A stretch of 64,000 nucleotides of DNA from the NCBI GenBank assembly GCA_023213395.1, contig CM041465.1:133865741-133929740 (forward strand), written 5' to 3'. Position numbers and translations under genes: made by a program. Shown here piece by piece: positions 24,837 to 35,946 of this stretch. Position 1 is the stretch's first letter. Every line of letters starts with the position of its first letter. The DNA is from Cycas panzhihuaensis (Eukaryota > Cycadophyta). The notes under the pieces are model-generated. The model made no database searches. It was not told the origin of the DNA and saw nothing but the letters and a program-made list of their open reading frames with translations.

Positions 24837-26429
24837 GTTAATTTTCTAATATGTTGGATACAATATCTAATTGTATTTTATGTCATCTCTAACCCATTTC
24901 ATACTATCTCATATATTACATAAATTTTATATTATGGTCACCTTAAGATATATGCTATTTGGAAAATATGCCAACACATAAAAGTTGACTTAGAGGGTTC
25001 TCATATGAGGTGAGAGATTTTATAAGTATATACATGATTCTTTGAATAATATAAATTTAGCCATTCTTCTACCACTCTATTATGCACATTGTTTATACAC
25101 ACTTCATCTTATTGAGTATTCTTATCTATATTTCATCCACCTCATTATCCATTTCTTATCCCTTGTTGGGTCCTTTCACATAATTTATTATTTTCACATT
25201 AGTCTCCCAATATAGTAGTATCAATGTGTCATCTCTAAATCTAACATTACTAAACTATTTCTTAAAGATATTAAATAAATTAAAGTTATTACAACATATA
25301 TCATAGGAGAATAGGTCTATTTAAAACCCTAGGTTAAATACATAAAGACCAAGTTTGGAGAAATAAGAGAATTCAAATAAAATTCTCTAATTCAAAACTA
25401 TTGCTTGGAATACAACAAAAATAAGAGAAAATTCTCAAATATCAGCTTATTGCTAAGAAATCTTATTGAACAAAGCACATTTAAATCCATATAAATATTA
25501 GGGCATTTATAAAAATCATTATACATTAATGATAACCATGGAAAGTGATATATGAAGAACTTACTTTTGATATAGTAAAAAAAAAAAAGAAACATAAATA
25601 TCAATCTTGACATAAACTAAAAGAAGATGTGGACTTTAAAAAAGGGGCCCCACCTACTGATAATAGAAGACTTTATAGATTAGAGTCAAGCTTGATATAA
25701 CTAAATACAATCATTGATGTGTCCAAATATGACTTGAAGACCTTGTTAAAGATCTTAACATAGCCAAGTAACCCACTCGCCTTTTAACATTAGAAAGTTA
25801 CTTCAACTTAATAAAGTAAACCTTGACATCAATGAAGACAAAAATACTAGCTAAATATTAAATCCTAAATCTTGACATCATAAAGATTGACATCACTACC
25901 CTAAACCCAATTCTAAGAAGTCAATGAAGTTCAAACTACAAGCTAGTTCAATAGTTGTTATAGATATAATGTAATGATATTAGAGTTATTTTTTACTCTA
26001 TGTCAGAAATATTAAACCAATCTCAATAAAGAATATAGATCTAGTCTTTATAATGTAACCTCATGATTTAATGAGCATGTAATATGACATTATCCTAGAG
26101 AAAAAGAGGGGCCAACATATTTTTAAACACTACTTTATGACCTTAAGACACTTTTTGAGCTATAACTAGCTTAATATGATTCTATTTTTTATTCTAATTA
26201 GAGTTCTGCTAGATAGAGCTTTATGATGAGAAATCATTTAGGATAGTTTTAATGAAAATTTTGTTCACAATTTTTTTTTCCCTTGTAATCACTAAGAAGA
26301 AAATTGATTTGACATAGTATCCTTATAAATATTTAATTCAAAATTAATGAAAAAAATAGTGAACAATCCTTAGATAAGGTTCTATGACTGAGAGATTAAT
26401 TAGTCTTAATAACTTTCTATTGTAGAAAT
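24837..26429. other. AT-rich stretch without a recognised feature
   Basis: No credible coding frame, LTR pair or structured RNA was seen. Poly-T and poly-A runs occur at 25579, 26272 and elsewhere. The last few hundred bases may be the leader of the gag relic that follows. Confidence 0.4.
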
Positions 26430-27620
26430 AATAAATGATAAGATTCTTGGAGATTAATAATATGTGGCAATACATGGATAAATAACCTGGCAAATAAGAT
26501 GATGCTACATAGAAGAAGAAACTTCAAGATAGATTAGGAGTCACTTTAGGATTCATTAAACTTCCCATTATTAAAAATTTAATTCTAAATGTTATATACG
26601 CGAAGACACCTAAATAAGCTTAGGATATGATCATCTCTCTTTATAAGACCAAAGATAACACGCAAATCTAATTACTAAGGAACTAGCTCTAAGTTTGAAG
26701 CTATGATGATCAAGTATTAATTAAGAAAAATGAAAAAAAATCTTAATTATTTATAAATTATGATAATAATAGTCAAGTCCCTATTAAATTCCTATAAAAA
26801 CTTCATCATTAGATTTAGTCTAAATAGGAAGTAAGCTCAATGACCTTCAATGATTTAGAAGGATAATTGAAGTTGTATGAGAAAAGGCTAAAGGACTTAG
26901 GTGAGTAGAGTTCAATAGAAATGACTACTAAGTATAAAGGGAAGCACCCCTTTGTTCCAAGAAAGAATGCATTGTTTAAACATAATATTTAATGAGAAGG
27001 TCCTAAGGGATAATTAAAGGCAAAATGTTGGCACTTTCTCAAGTTTGAACACTTGAAAAATGATTGCAAAAAGTTATATCACATGCAACAATATTAATAA
27101 CCATAATAATAGTAGAACTAGCCATGACAATAACACCTGAACCAACATCATTGACATATATAAAGATAACAAAATAAGAAGTGAAGTAGTCATAGAAGCA
27201 ATTTCCTAATCACTCATTTAATAAAAGATAAAAAGAAAAATAAAATACTCTTTATAGTAGTATACTTAATGCATGATGATATTAAAAGTATTTAGATTAT
27301 GGACGTAGGCACAACTAAATACATGATAATAATAATAGAATGGATTTAAGAATTTACTTAAGTAAAAGGTCAAATTATCATTATAGGTGATAAAACTATG
27401 TTGAAGGCTAAAAGAGTTAGCAAAGTTCTAACTATTTTTAAAGAAGAAGAAAAGAAATATATTGAATATATTCTATATATGTTAGGTCTCAAAGTCAACT
27501 TGAATTCAATCTCATAGATTGCAAAGTAAGATATGGAAAGTGATATTATTGTAAAAGGAAAAATAATTAATGATCTTTATATTTTGAATAACAAATCTAG
27601 AAACTAGAGAGCCTACACTT
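26430..27620 (+). pseudogene. Copia gag-protease relic (Copia-C)
   Basis: The gag core can be followed through stops (SLYKTKDNTQI at about 26630, matching '...Y..k......l...l'). A basic linker with PFVPRKNALFK precedes a clear knuckle, KCWHFLKFEHLKNDCKK, at about 27027-27077 (second Cys is Phe). At 27294-27335 the protease block reads IMDVGTTKYM (usually IDSGAT.HM). The last part, NDLYILNNKS, is the pre-integrase region. The element is cut at 27620 by an LTR of another family on the opposite strand; no integrase follows. Confidence 0.8.
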
Positions 27621-27965
27621 TGTTAGAATTTATAATTACACTTTCATACCATGTTATAAATATAGAGTAACATAACAAAATTAGAAGATGCAATTATAAT
27701 AGTAGAATTATCTCATGAGTATATGTATATATAAAGTAAACAATAGATCAAGCATGCACCACAAGAGAGATACTAAGATTTATATGCAAAAAACTTAGTG
27801 TCAGAAAAAATATGAGAGAAGTTAGAGTTGGAACTTTTTTTAATGATTATAATAAATACATCTCCTTTCTCAAGTTCTCAAGTAGTGTGTATATAAATAT
27901 ATTCACCTCATTAGTAACCTATTATATCTCTTGGGTCTTTATATCATTAAATATCTGTAGGACTA
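27621..27965 (-). repeat. Truncated copia LTR (same family as 49841-50329)
   Basis: It begins TGTTAGAATTTATAATT, and the blocks 'agagatactaagatttatat', 'acatctcc-ttctcaagttctcaagt-gtgtgtatata' and 'attcacctca' align with the LTR at 49841-50329. The end is lost where the CpG-rich block begins. The strand is inferred from the antisense primer site beside the other copy. Confidence 0.75.
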
Positions 27966-28540
27966 CATTCGTTTATCGGCCCTGGGTATGGGCGTTGCAC
28001 TCTTCTCGTGCAGCTAGGCACAACATTCGTTGTTCGGCGAACAACGCGGTAATTTTTTTATTGGAACTTGATAATAGCACACTCTTCGTCTCTTTGTTAA
28101 CTCGGTTGGTATGCAACTAGGCTCTACTTCGTCCTTTTGTTGACTCGGTTTAGCCGTTTAGCATTGCGACGACGTTGCATTGATAATTGCGTTCAGCGCG
28201 CAGCAGCGCACTCCTCATCCCTTTATTGACTCGGTTTAGCCGTTCAGCATTGTGACGGCGTTGCATTGATAATTGCGTTCAGTGCACAGTAAGCTCAGCT
28301 CTTTCCCTCGCATATGCTGATGCATTAATAATTGTGTTGTATTAATTGCATTCAACATTTTCACTATTTTGACAGTAGTGGCAGCACAGCAGTTTTGCAC
28401 ACTTTCATTGTATATATATGTATGTATATTGCGTTTCGTGTATATTTATATATATAAGTGCCCGACTATTGCATTTCGATAAGCCCGTAAGATTTTTATT
28501 AATATATGTTTTTACTGTTTTCACAATGGCGGCAGCCTTC
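27966..28540. repeat. CpG-rich block with 86-bp tandem repeat
   Basis: A sharply bounded, CG-rich island in AT-rich surroundings. The unit TTGACTCGGTTTAGCCGTT starts at 28140 and again at 28226 (period 86), with the following 60 bases conserved, including GCATTG(c/t)GACG(a/g)CGTTGCATTG. A related TTAACTCGGTT occurs at 28097, half a period upstream. Nearby, TTCGTTGTTCGGCGAACAACG is a strong inverted repeat. A TATATATAAG box lies at about 28450-28460. Function unknown; it could be remnant promoter DNA of the gag-only element to the right. Confidence 0.7.
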
Positions 28541-29971
28541 ATTTCATTTTTTTAAATATAGATTTTAACATAAAGTTAAAAAAATTAAATTTAATTAAAT
28601 AATTTTTTTTCAATTCGGAGATTAAAGGGTTTGTTTCCAACCCTCGGTTCTATCTAGCCATTATATGACCATTAGCTGCCTTCAAAAGGGCACTAACAAG
28701 TTTTTATAATCTTTTTTCCTTTCATTTTTTTAAATTTTTTATTTTTTATAGGGTTATTGGTGTCTTTTTGCCATAACCCTTTGCTAGAGCATTGGTTTTA
28801 GACAAAACCTCCATTAGATCAGAAATTTTTTGTACACTAATTTTGACTGGTCATATGACTAATTTGGTGCTGATTTGACCCCGTTTCGGCCAATTTAATG
28901 TCAGACATTCAAATTTTTAGCCTTTCTCACGCTTTTAACAAAATCACTTTTAGAACTGACCGTAATTTATTATTGGTAAATTATTTTCTACCTGGATTTC
29001 TTCTATAGTGATCTACGTTCTACAAACTTCAATACCCACTTCTTATTTTAATTTTTTAAATTCATTTCTATTAGTATTTTAATCACTAAAAGTGGGAATT
29101 TAGTTATTTTTAGCCTATTTTTTAACATTTTACATAAAGACAGATGTTACCATTTTTGCTATAACCTTTTTATTTTGTATCAGATTTCAATTCTGTTAGT
29201 TTTGTTGGAAAGATGACTCAATTATCTTCGATTTGACATAATGTTTTATACATTTTGATATATTTTTACTAATTTTCAAATCATTCAAAGTAGAAGTACT
29301 TTATTGCCTCAAATCTACTATTTTTACACATTTTTTAATATATTTAAAAAAAAAAAATTCAATTGAAAGTACATTGGAAAATTTTATAAATAATATTTGA
29401 TCACCTTATAGCATTCTATAAGTATTTTGTTAGCATTTTGACCCCCTGCTCCTGTTTAGCCTCAAAACGAGGCCTGTACGTTTGATTCACTAAAACTTGA
29501 TTTCTAGGAACCCATTTTTAGAACGGTTAGTTCTGTTGGGTTCAAATTTTGTTTATCTTTAAACTCGTAAAGTTTTATATCATTATGATATCATTTAGTA
29601 TACTTTTGAATCCCTCAAACCTAAGGTTATCATTCAAACCTTCTTTTACAGAGTGTATTAATTTTTCTATTAAAAATTTCTTTGTATTGTTATTTTTTCA
29701 AAGTGAAAAATACTTTTATATATTTCATTTTTAGCATTTTACATTATTATCAAGGCAAAAGATCTTTATATGTGCTCTTATATTTACTTTATCTCAAAGT
29801 TTTTTTGAAAGGCGTACCTATATTAAAAAGTTCTTTTATCAATTTAAAAAAAAGATTATTTTCTTATTATGCTTAGTTGATTGACTTTCTAAAGGCCATT
29901 TGAAATCATATATATTCATTGATTTATTAATATTTTAACTTGTTAAAGCATATTCATTTTACATACTAAAG
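28541..29971 (+). other. Probable untranslated leader before copia gag
   Basis: About 1.4 kb of T-rich sequence with no coding frame. Phrases such as 'ttgactggtcatatgac', 'ctgatttgaccccgtttc' and 'tctaggaacccatttttagaacgg' resemble in style the long leader of Copia-B, but I see no primer site or LTR in front of it. Confidence 0.4.
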
Positions 29972-30298
29972 TTGTTTGATAAAATGACTCAATTCCCTAT
30001 TTTTGATGGCCAAAATTTTGCACAATGGTATAACACTATGAGAAACTATTTTATTGAACATGATTTGTGGAAATATTTGCAACATGATTATGATGCTAGC
30101 ATTAAAGAATATATTCGAAAGGATAATGAAGCATTAGGTTTATTGTTTTATACTATGAATGATGAAATTTTTTCAAAGGTTTATGAACTAACAACTTCTA
30201 AATCTGTTTGGAATATATTGATTTCTACTTATGGGGGAGATACCCTCCATGTATTTGATGACATTTTTGATGAGCATATGAGACAGGTAACAGAATAG
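29972..30298 (+). CDS. Copia gag N-terminal fragment (gag-only element)
   Basis: 108 codons are open from an upstream TTG. The first ATG (29984) begins MTQFPIFDGQNFAQWYNTM, the standard copia gag start ('F.G.NY..W...M'). EHDLWKYL, EALGLLFYTMNDEIFSKV and SVWNILISTYGGD follow, matching the 'lw..v', 'A...i...l......i....ta.e.W..L...y' core. It ends at a TAG where CAG would keep the frame (AxQVTE-stop). No protease, integrase or RT follows; the polypurine tract is only 430 bp downstream. It is less decayed than the neighbouring copia relics. Confidence 0.8.
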   Translation: MFDKMTQFPIFDGQNFAQWYNTMRNYFIEHDLWKYLQHDYDASIKEYIRKDNEALGLLFYTMNDEIFSKVYELTTSKSVWNILISTYGGDTLHVFDDIFDEHMRQVTE

Positions 30299-30730
30299 AT
30301 AGATCATGATGACAAAACCAATGAAGATTCAGATCAAATGCAAGACCACCTTGTTGCACAAGGATTTGATCCTCTATTTGAGAGGGAGAATGAAGGTGAA
30401 TTTTATGACATAACGAAGAATGAATCTGATGATATGATAAAGAATGAACCTGATTATATGACAGTTGTTTAGAGCATAAAGATTACAAAAGTTCAAGTTC
30501 AAAGCCTTCTTAATGTTCCAATTGACAAAGTCAAAATTACAGTTATTCATCTACATTTGCATCAAGTTTCATCTACTTATAGTTTTCCTACATCATTTTA
30601 TGATAAAGAGACATATGTGGCTATAAGGGTGAGAAGAGTTGATAAAGATCAAGATCAGAATTTCAAAGTTTTTTTCAAGTATAAGTTCCATAAGTTCAAG
30701 GAAAAGATACAAGTGTTCGTGATGATATTA
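30299..30730 (+). other. Spacer between gag fragment and polypurine tract
   Basis: Asp/Glu-rich in the gag frame (DHDDKTNEDSDQ, then EREN and repeated NESDD-like units at about 30415-30460), then Val/Lys-rich. No pol motif is present. It reads like a gag C terminus joined directly to the 3' end of an element by internal deletion. Confidence 0.5.
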
Positions 30731-31176
30731 AGGGGGAGAATGTTGGAGTGTAATGTCATCACTCAACTCCCTCTTACCTACCGTGATCAGGCACTCAATT
30801 TAGACATGTGATGCTCAACATGTCAAGGTAAGTTAAGGTAAGTTAATGTTAATTTGAGTTAGTTTATTTGAGTGAAGTTACATTATTTTATTATTAATTT
30901 GAATTCAGGGGTTGAGGAGTTTCCCTCCTCCCCTAAAACTATTTATATTATGCGGTGTACAACCCTGGTGTCTTTAGACACTGCCTCCTTTGAGGATATT
31001 TGTCATGCTCTCAACAACAATAGATTGAAGACAATGCTATCATGCTCTCATAGTTCATTTGTGCAATATCGATCTACATTGCTATATTGTTACATAGATT
31101 TATATTGAATATTTGATGCAATACTGTTATTTTGAATATATTGAAGTTTATTATATCTTCTTCTTGTTCTCCTGCA
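30731..31176 (+). repeat. Polypurine tract and 3' LTR of the gag-only copia element
   Basis: AGGGGGAGAA (30731-30740) leads into TGTTGGAGTGTAATG, a textbook copia LTR start. The LTR runs about 436 bp to a terminal CTCCTGCA at 31176. A possible TATA element (TATTTATATTATG) lies near 30941. No 5' partner is present. Confidence 0.75.
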
Positions 31177-31353
31177 AGTACTATTTCCAATAATATCATC
31201 TTTATAAATGAGGTTTTTTTTTCATAATGGTCTCACTTAGTCTTCTTCAATGATGCATAAGTTAGTAAATTTGTAGTAGATTTTTACTTATAAAATCCTT
31301 TTTCTTTCATCCTAATTCTAATATTGGCTCATCATATTAACTCAATAGGCTTC
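31177..31353. other. Short flank between gag-only copia and the Tat element
   Basis: AT-rich, no feature. 'attggctcatcatat...aatagg' just before 31354 resembles the leader at 49725-49790 left of the antisense LTR, so it may be part of an old minus-strand copia leader. Confidence 0.35.
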
Positions 31354-33413
31354 TGGATGCACTGCTACGGGATAACTACCTAACTGATAGGTGTAAGGGT
31401 GAGTGAGTGGTGGAATGATAGAAGGTGGGACCTAAAAGGAGGGTAACTACCACGCAGAGCGCCCTGTGCGCTGGAGCGCGAGTTCGGGATCTGCAATGGA
31501 GTATGGCTACTACTGGGTGACCCTTCACCGCTTCGAATAAGGGGTGAAGGAGTGTAGGGCAAACCTGGGTTGACCTGGGAATAGGACCCTCCCACCCTTA
31601 GGTGGCCAGAAGGGGGGGAGAGAAGACCTAATGGAGACAGGCCAAGAGCAATCCTACACAACCTAAGCGGGTACACGAGTGGTGCGGGAAGCAAGGCACT
31701 CGTGTGGTTAAGGAGAGAGGAGGAAAGGTAGGGGAGAGGAGGACTCCTACAATCTTTCCTATGAATGATAAAGATGCATGAAACAAGACAAACGAATCGC
31801 AAACAAGTACCAAACCAATTTTCCCCTTTTATTCTTCAATGTACTAATTACTACAAGAGAAATAAAAGGAAAAGAAAGGGTAGTGGAGGGGAACGAAACG
31901 CGGCACCGGAGCGAAGGCGAGACGAAGTAACCTTCTCGAGGAGCGCCAACCACCCGCGGCGACGATCGGATGCGAGATATCGCGGCAGACGAAAGAGGGG
32001 GCTTCTTACCTTCCCCGGAAAATCAAATGCGATGCCAAGAAAGAAAGGAAGCGCTAACTAAGAAATGAAGTAGCATGAAAACATAACGCATATGAAGGTG
32101 CTTACCGGTAGCTAGGCCCACGGGCGATGCACTCCACGCTTCCCAAGTACCTGCAAGCAATAGCAGTCTCTTTCTCTTCCCGAAGGAAGAGCACTAACAT
32201 GCAACATAAAAACTCTAACAATATATGCCTAAATAACATAAACGAGAATTTGAATATACATGTGTTAGTGTTAATCCAACAATGAAAGTACCGAAAGAAA
32301 GTGACCAACGTGAAAATAAACGATCGGGTAAGCCTCGGAGTGGCCTACCTCCCGCAAATGATGCCTAAACCTCCCCCCAAGAGCCACGAGGCAGCGAGGA
32401 GAAAGTCAAGAGCAAGGGATAGAAAATGGCAGCAAAAAGGGGCAAAGAAAGGCCCAAGGGTACCCACGGCAAACCGGGATGCTATGAGGAGCAAACCGAG
32501 TGACCCGGGGAGAAATGGTGGAGCAAGAAACCAGCGGTTGGGGCTTATGAGTGATGCCCAAACCTGAACAAAAGGTTCCAAATCAGCGCTGCAACTTGTG
32601 ACAGCGCTGGTTTGGGCAACCAAAGGGGGCCTTCAAACCCTTGTTTGTAAGCCAAGGGCAGCACGGGGCGAGAGGGAGGTTTTGGGGAGCTAAGAGCCGC
32701 CTATGGAGCGTGGAAGGTGGCATGTAATCCACCCAGCCTCCTCTCCAAAACCTATGCAACCCTCCACACCGCCTTTGACAAAGAACGCAGTAAGGAGCAT
32801 GGTGGAGAGTGGTATAACAATTTCAAAAGGAGGACAACCAACTCTCAAGCAACAAGTAAGAGCAAACAAGCTGAAGCATGAATATCACAAGAAAATAAGC
32901 ATAAAAACAAGGAATACCTGAAGAGAAGAGGCAGGATTTGCCTCACCAAAGGGCATGGAGAGGGACCGATAAATCAGCCCAGATCTCAAGTAGAGCAGTT
33001 TGAGGCCCCTGCCACGAGGTGTGACGAGAAACAACGCACTTGGGGCGCTTATGGACCGCCTGGTGAAGACCTACTGAAACCACTTCAAAGGAGCCCTCTC
33101 CAAGGCGTTTGAGGGGCTGGGAGAATGTCTCAGCCACGCTAAAGGAGAGCTGGGTACTGTATGAAGGGTGTAGGTCCAGTTGATGCAGCAAACAACAGAG
33201 AGAAGCAGAGCAAGAGAGTGTTTCCTTGAGAGCAATCCCAAAAGTGAGCAAAACGATCCTTGAAAATGAGCCAAAAAGGGCTTAAGTACTCAAGCAAAAC
33301 CCTAAAGCGTGTGATTAGGGCGCAGCTGGAAGAGAAATAAAGTGCGAGCCACGTGGCAGTTTCGCAATAAATGCGAAATTGCCACGACGGATTTTCTAAA
33401 AACAACCTGAGAC
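31354..33413 (-). repeat. Tat 3' LTR
   Basis: Starts TGGATGCACTGCTACGGG and aligns with 45162-47234 throughout. In the 320 bp I compared (32036 on) there are about 10 differences, near 97% identity. Similarity stops after CAACCTGAGAC at 33413. Because no polypurine tract is obvious beside that point, the true inner end may lie farther right and the other copy may be truncated. Open frames within it are not genes. Confidence 0.88.
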
Positions 33414-34300
33414 AGATCATTGGAATTTCACTTGCATCGCGGATATTCCAGCAGATCGTGAAAATCCAATGCAGATGCGTCAGAGCCAAAACTGGGGCCC
33501 ACCAACCGCCCAGGCTAGCGATGATGTAAAAGGCTAATAAAAAGCTAAAACACCTACCCGGGAGCAAACAAGCCGACAAAACGGGTCCAAAGGAGCAAAA
33601 ATAGGGCTCGAGTGGGGTGGCAAGTTGACCAAACGATGATGAGTCATCACACAGGTGGAGGTGGCGCAAACCTAATGAATCTTGGAGTGAGGAGGGCAGA
33701 TGTGGGAAGTAATATGGTCACCAGGGTGCCATACTTGCTGGGAGTGTGCTCCTGCTATAGTCGTCATAGGCTAAAATAAGTGTGGACGACTACAAGGTCG
33801 CCCACAAAGTCATACACATACAGATACGCAAGCAAACATCCAGTAAAAGAAAGCGATTATAATGCGAGAGACATACCTGCACTGATTAGTATCCATTCCT
33901 GAAGCCGGAAACACCGCCTTGGTAGTAGAGCCTCGCCGGAAGCTCGGTGCGATGGCGAATCGGCAACACAACCGCTGTCGAGTACATGTGTATATAGATA
34001 TATCAATCAAGATCATAACAGTAGGCAAGGGTGCCGGCGAGTGTCGTGGCAAGACGCGTGGATACGAAAGCGACGGTGGAGACAACATAGGGGCTGCTTA
34101 TGGGCCACCGAGAAATTGAATGGAAAAATGAGACAGGTGAGGGGGCTGCCCCCACCACAAAGGATGTAAAGGAACATGCATAACTAAATAAAGAGCAAAT
34201 AGCAGATACCATAGTTTTACCTCACTAGTAACCCAGTTTCGGAGGTGCAAACGGATCACGAAGCAAAGTGACAGACGACCTAGGGCTTGGGCGACGGGAA
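33414..34300 (-). other. Tat region between 3' LTR and second RNase H
   Basis: GC-rich with no recognised protein. A candidate purine tract on the minus strand (GTGGTGGGGGCAG, complement of about 34146-34158) could be the polypurine tract if the LTR extends that far, but nothing confirms it. A short ORF crossing the LTR border (33669-33139) has no family features. Confidence 0.4.
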
Positions 34301-34313
34301 GGCCATGCAAACC

Positions 34314-34750
34314 TCAGGGACGGTCAGCAAGAAGGGAGAGGCGGCGCTCAAGGATGAGGTGAACGAGGCTATCTGCCTCAGCGTTGAGGGCCCGAGGGAT
34401 ATGTTGGATATCAATAGAAGAAAAGTGGGCTAGGAGGGATCTGGCGGCAGAAGCAAGAGTCCTCAAGTGAGGGCATCGCACCTGGTAAACCTGGGTGAGG
34501 TGAGACACCACGACTTGAGAGTCACAAAGCAAAATAATGGGTCCGTGATGGAAACAGAGAGTGTCAGTGAGGGCTTCAATAACGGCTGCATACTCGGCTT
34601 CATTGTTAGTAGCCTTTGGGAGGAAGATCCCAGAGCGGAGGAGATCATGTCCAGAAGGGCTGCGGAGGATCCATGCAATGCAGAAGGTTCAGATTACCGC
34701 GGCCCGCCATCAGAATGATGTAGACAGACATCGGCGATACAAAATCTAAG
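34314..34750 (-). pseudogene. Second (Tat-type) RNase H, displaced downstream of integrase
   Basis: Minus strand. HHSDGG at about 34740 supplies the first catalytic Asp. After one frame change AWILRSPSGHDLLRSGIF leads to KATNNEAEYAAVIEAL (catalytic Glu), CDSQVVVSHLTQVYQ (second Asp), and HIPRALNAEADSLVHL (the H.PR..N..AD block with the last Asp), ending at a stop by 34314. All four acidic positions can be assigned. The sequence matches the extra RNase H of plant Tat elements, not the gypsy RNase H of 39654-40170. It normally lies between RT-RNase H and integrase; here it is about 3.7 kb beyond integrase with an opposite-strand gene between. Confidence 0.85.
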
Positions 34751-35249
34751 CAATCGATGGGTGATGAAAGCAACGCTCAACAAGCAAGCAGAAAATGGCC
34801 GTGAAGGGTAGGAGGACCTAGCAATGAGGTAACCTAAGGCGAGAGCAGACAATCCAATCGCCGGCAGAGAGCGATCAGAGGGGAAAAAAACCCCTTGGAG
34901 CACCGAAAGGTCGCCTTAGAAAGTGAAACATGCCCCCAAGTGGGAAGGCATTCCTTTTGGGGACTCCAAGAGCAAGAAAGGACTACGGAAATGAGTCCAG
35001 GGCAGCGAAACGAGCCAAACGAGTATAAACTCAGCAAAGGCGGAGTAGCGCCAGAAACGATGTGTAAGGGCCCCAAAGAAAATGCGATAATGATGCACCA
35101 TAAATGCCCTTGCAGGGGAGAGCATAAAGGGCATCAATATAGCGCAATTGACGCCAGGGCCAGAAGACAAAGGTAATCGGGGCAACGAGACGGTCCCAAC
35201 GACTGACGCGAGACCAAAAACAGAGGGAGTGCCCGTCGGGGGCCCCGCC
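34751..35249. other. Tat region between second RNase H and the antisense promoter
   Basis: GC-rich and open in several frames on both strands, but I recognise no domain. The overlapping minus-strand frames (35454-35134, 35288-35031, 35185-34916) share no clear family motif and are probably chance frames opposite the upstream region of the antisense gene. Confidence 0.4.
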
Positions 35250-35257
35250 TATATAAG
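35250..35257 (+). promoter_or_regulatory. Candidate TATA box for the antisense gene
   Basis: TATATAAG within a GC-rich setting (preceded by GCCCCGCC). It lies about 700 bp upstream of the first ATG of the PMD-type frame and on the same strand. A start around 35280 would fit. A T-rich segment at 35440-35520 with GTGAGT at its left end and TTGCATAG at its right could be an intron in the leader. The call rests on sequence only. Confidence 0.5.
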
Positions 35258-35439
35258 GAAATTGACGGGAAAATGGGTTCATTTTCACCGGCTCTCGTAC
35301 GAAACCAGAGCCATTTCCTTACGCAGCGGAGCGCCGCCCAACTTTGGAGGCACACAAAGAGAGATCGGACCATTTGACGGAGAGCTGGATAGCCAAAGAC
35401 GATCGACCAGACGACATGGCGATAGCGAGACCAGATCCA

Positions 35440-35520
35440 GTGAGTGGAAATCACTAAACTTGACCCAAATCAAAGTTCAAAGTTTATGGATTTTGTAGTT
35501 TTTGTAGTAATTTTGCATAG
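35440..35520 (+). other. Possible 81-nt intron in the antisense leader
   Basis: GTGAGTGG at the left edge and TTTTGCATAG at the right edge frame an 81-nt segment that is strikingly U-rich next to GC-rich DNA on both sides, as plant introns are. No coding frame across it tests the splice, so this is weaker than the intron at 37074. Confidence 0.4.
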
Positions 35521-35652
35521 TTTTAGTGCCCCTTATGGGCAACGGAAGGCTTCCCGGGATCCGAATCAGACCCAGAAAGAGGCGGGGACCTAGGCATTGG
35601 GGAGCCCTAGTCCCGGTGGGTCCACCAAAAGACATTTTTGGTTTTGGTAGAA

Positions 35653-35776
35653 AACCCCTTTAGGGGGTTGCCGTCAGAGTCATAAAGAATGATCGCGTTG
35701 CCGCGATCATTGCCGCAGGCCCCACATCGCCGCGGGACCCGTGCCAAACTTAATCTGCACTCACCAAGTTTGGCAC
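35653..35776. other. Cluster of three hairpins upstream of the antisense gene
   Basis: Three inverted repeats follow each other in 124 bp. AACCCC/GGGGTT (35653-35669). AATGATCGCG, loop TTGC, CGCGATCATT (35688-35711, a perfect 10-bp stem). GTGCCAAACTT, 14-nt loop, AAGTTTGGCAC (35741-35776, a perfect 11-bp stem). They can form in RNA from either strand. Role unknown; a packaging, stability or termination signal is possible. Confidence 0.8.
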
Positions 35777-35946
35777 TGCAGACAAGGCAAGGCAGAAAAA
35801 TAGACATGAGGGCCAAAAGAGCCCCAAATCTCAGGCGGAGAGAGATTTGAGAGAGAAAGAGGTAATAATAGCTAACATGAGACTGACTTGAAGTGTTTTG
35901 GTGTGAACAGGCTGTCCTCGCGGTAGATAACTGCGAGAACGTTGGT

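Noticed and set aside
27960-28320. Possible tRNA or structured RNA gene in the CpG-rich block
   Set aside because: Phrases such as CTCGGTTGGTATGC look tRNA-like, but no cloverleaf arms or B-box fit could be made; the tandem repeat explains them better.
31380-33669. Many open frames of 60-180 codons inside the Tat 3' LTR (and their twins at 45255-47096)
   Set aside because: They lie in LTR sequence, are not preserved between the two LTR copies as proteins, and show no domain.
35862-35910. Possible intron just before the antisense frame (GTAATA...GAACAG)
   Set aside because: Only 49 nt, below the usual plant minimum, and no upstream exon frame supports it.
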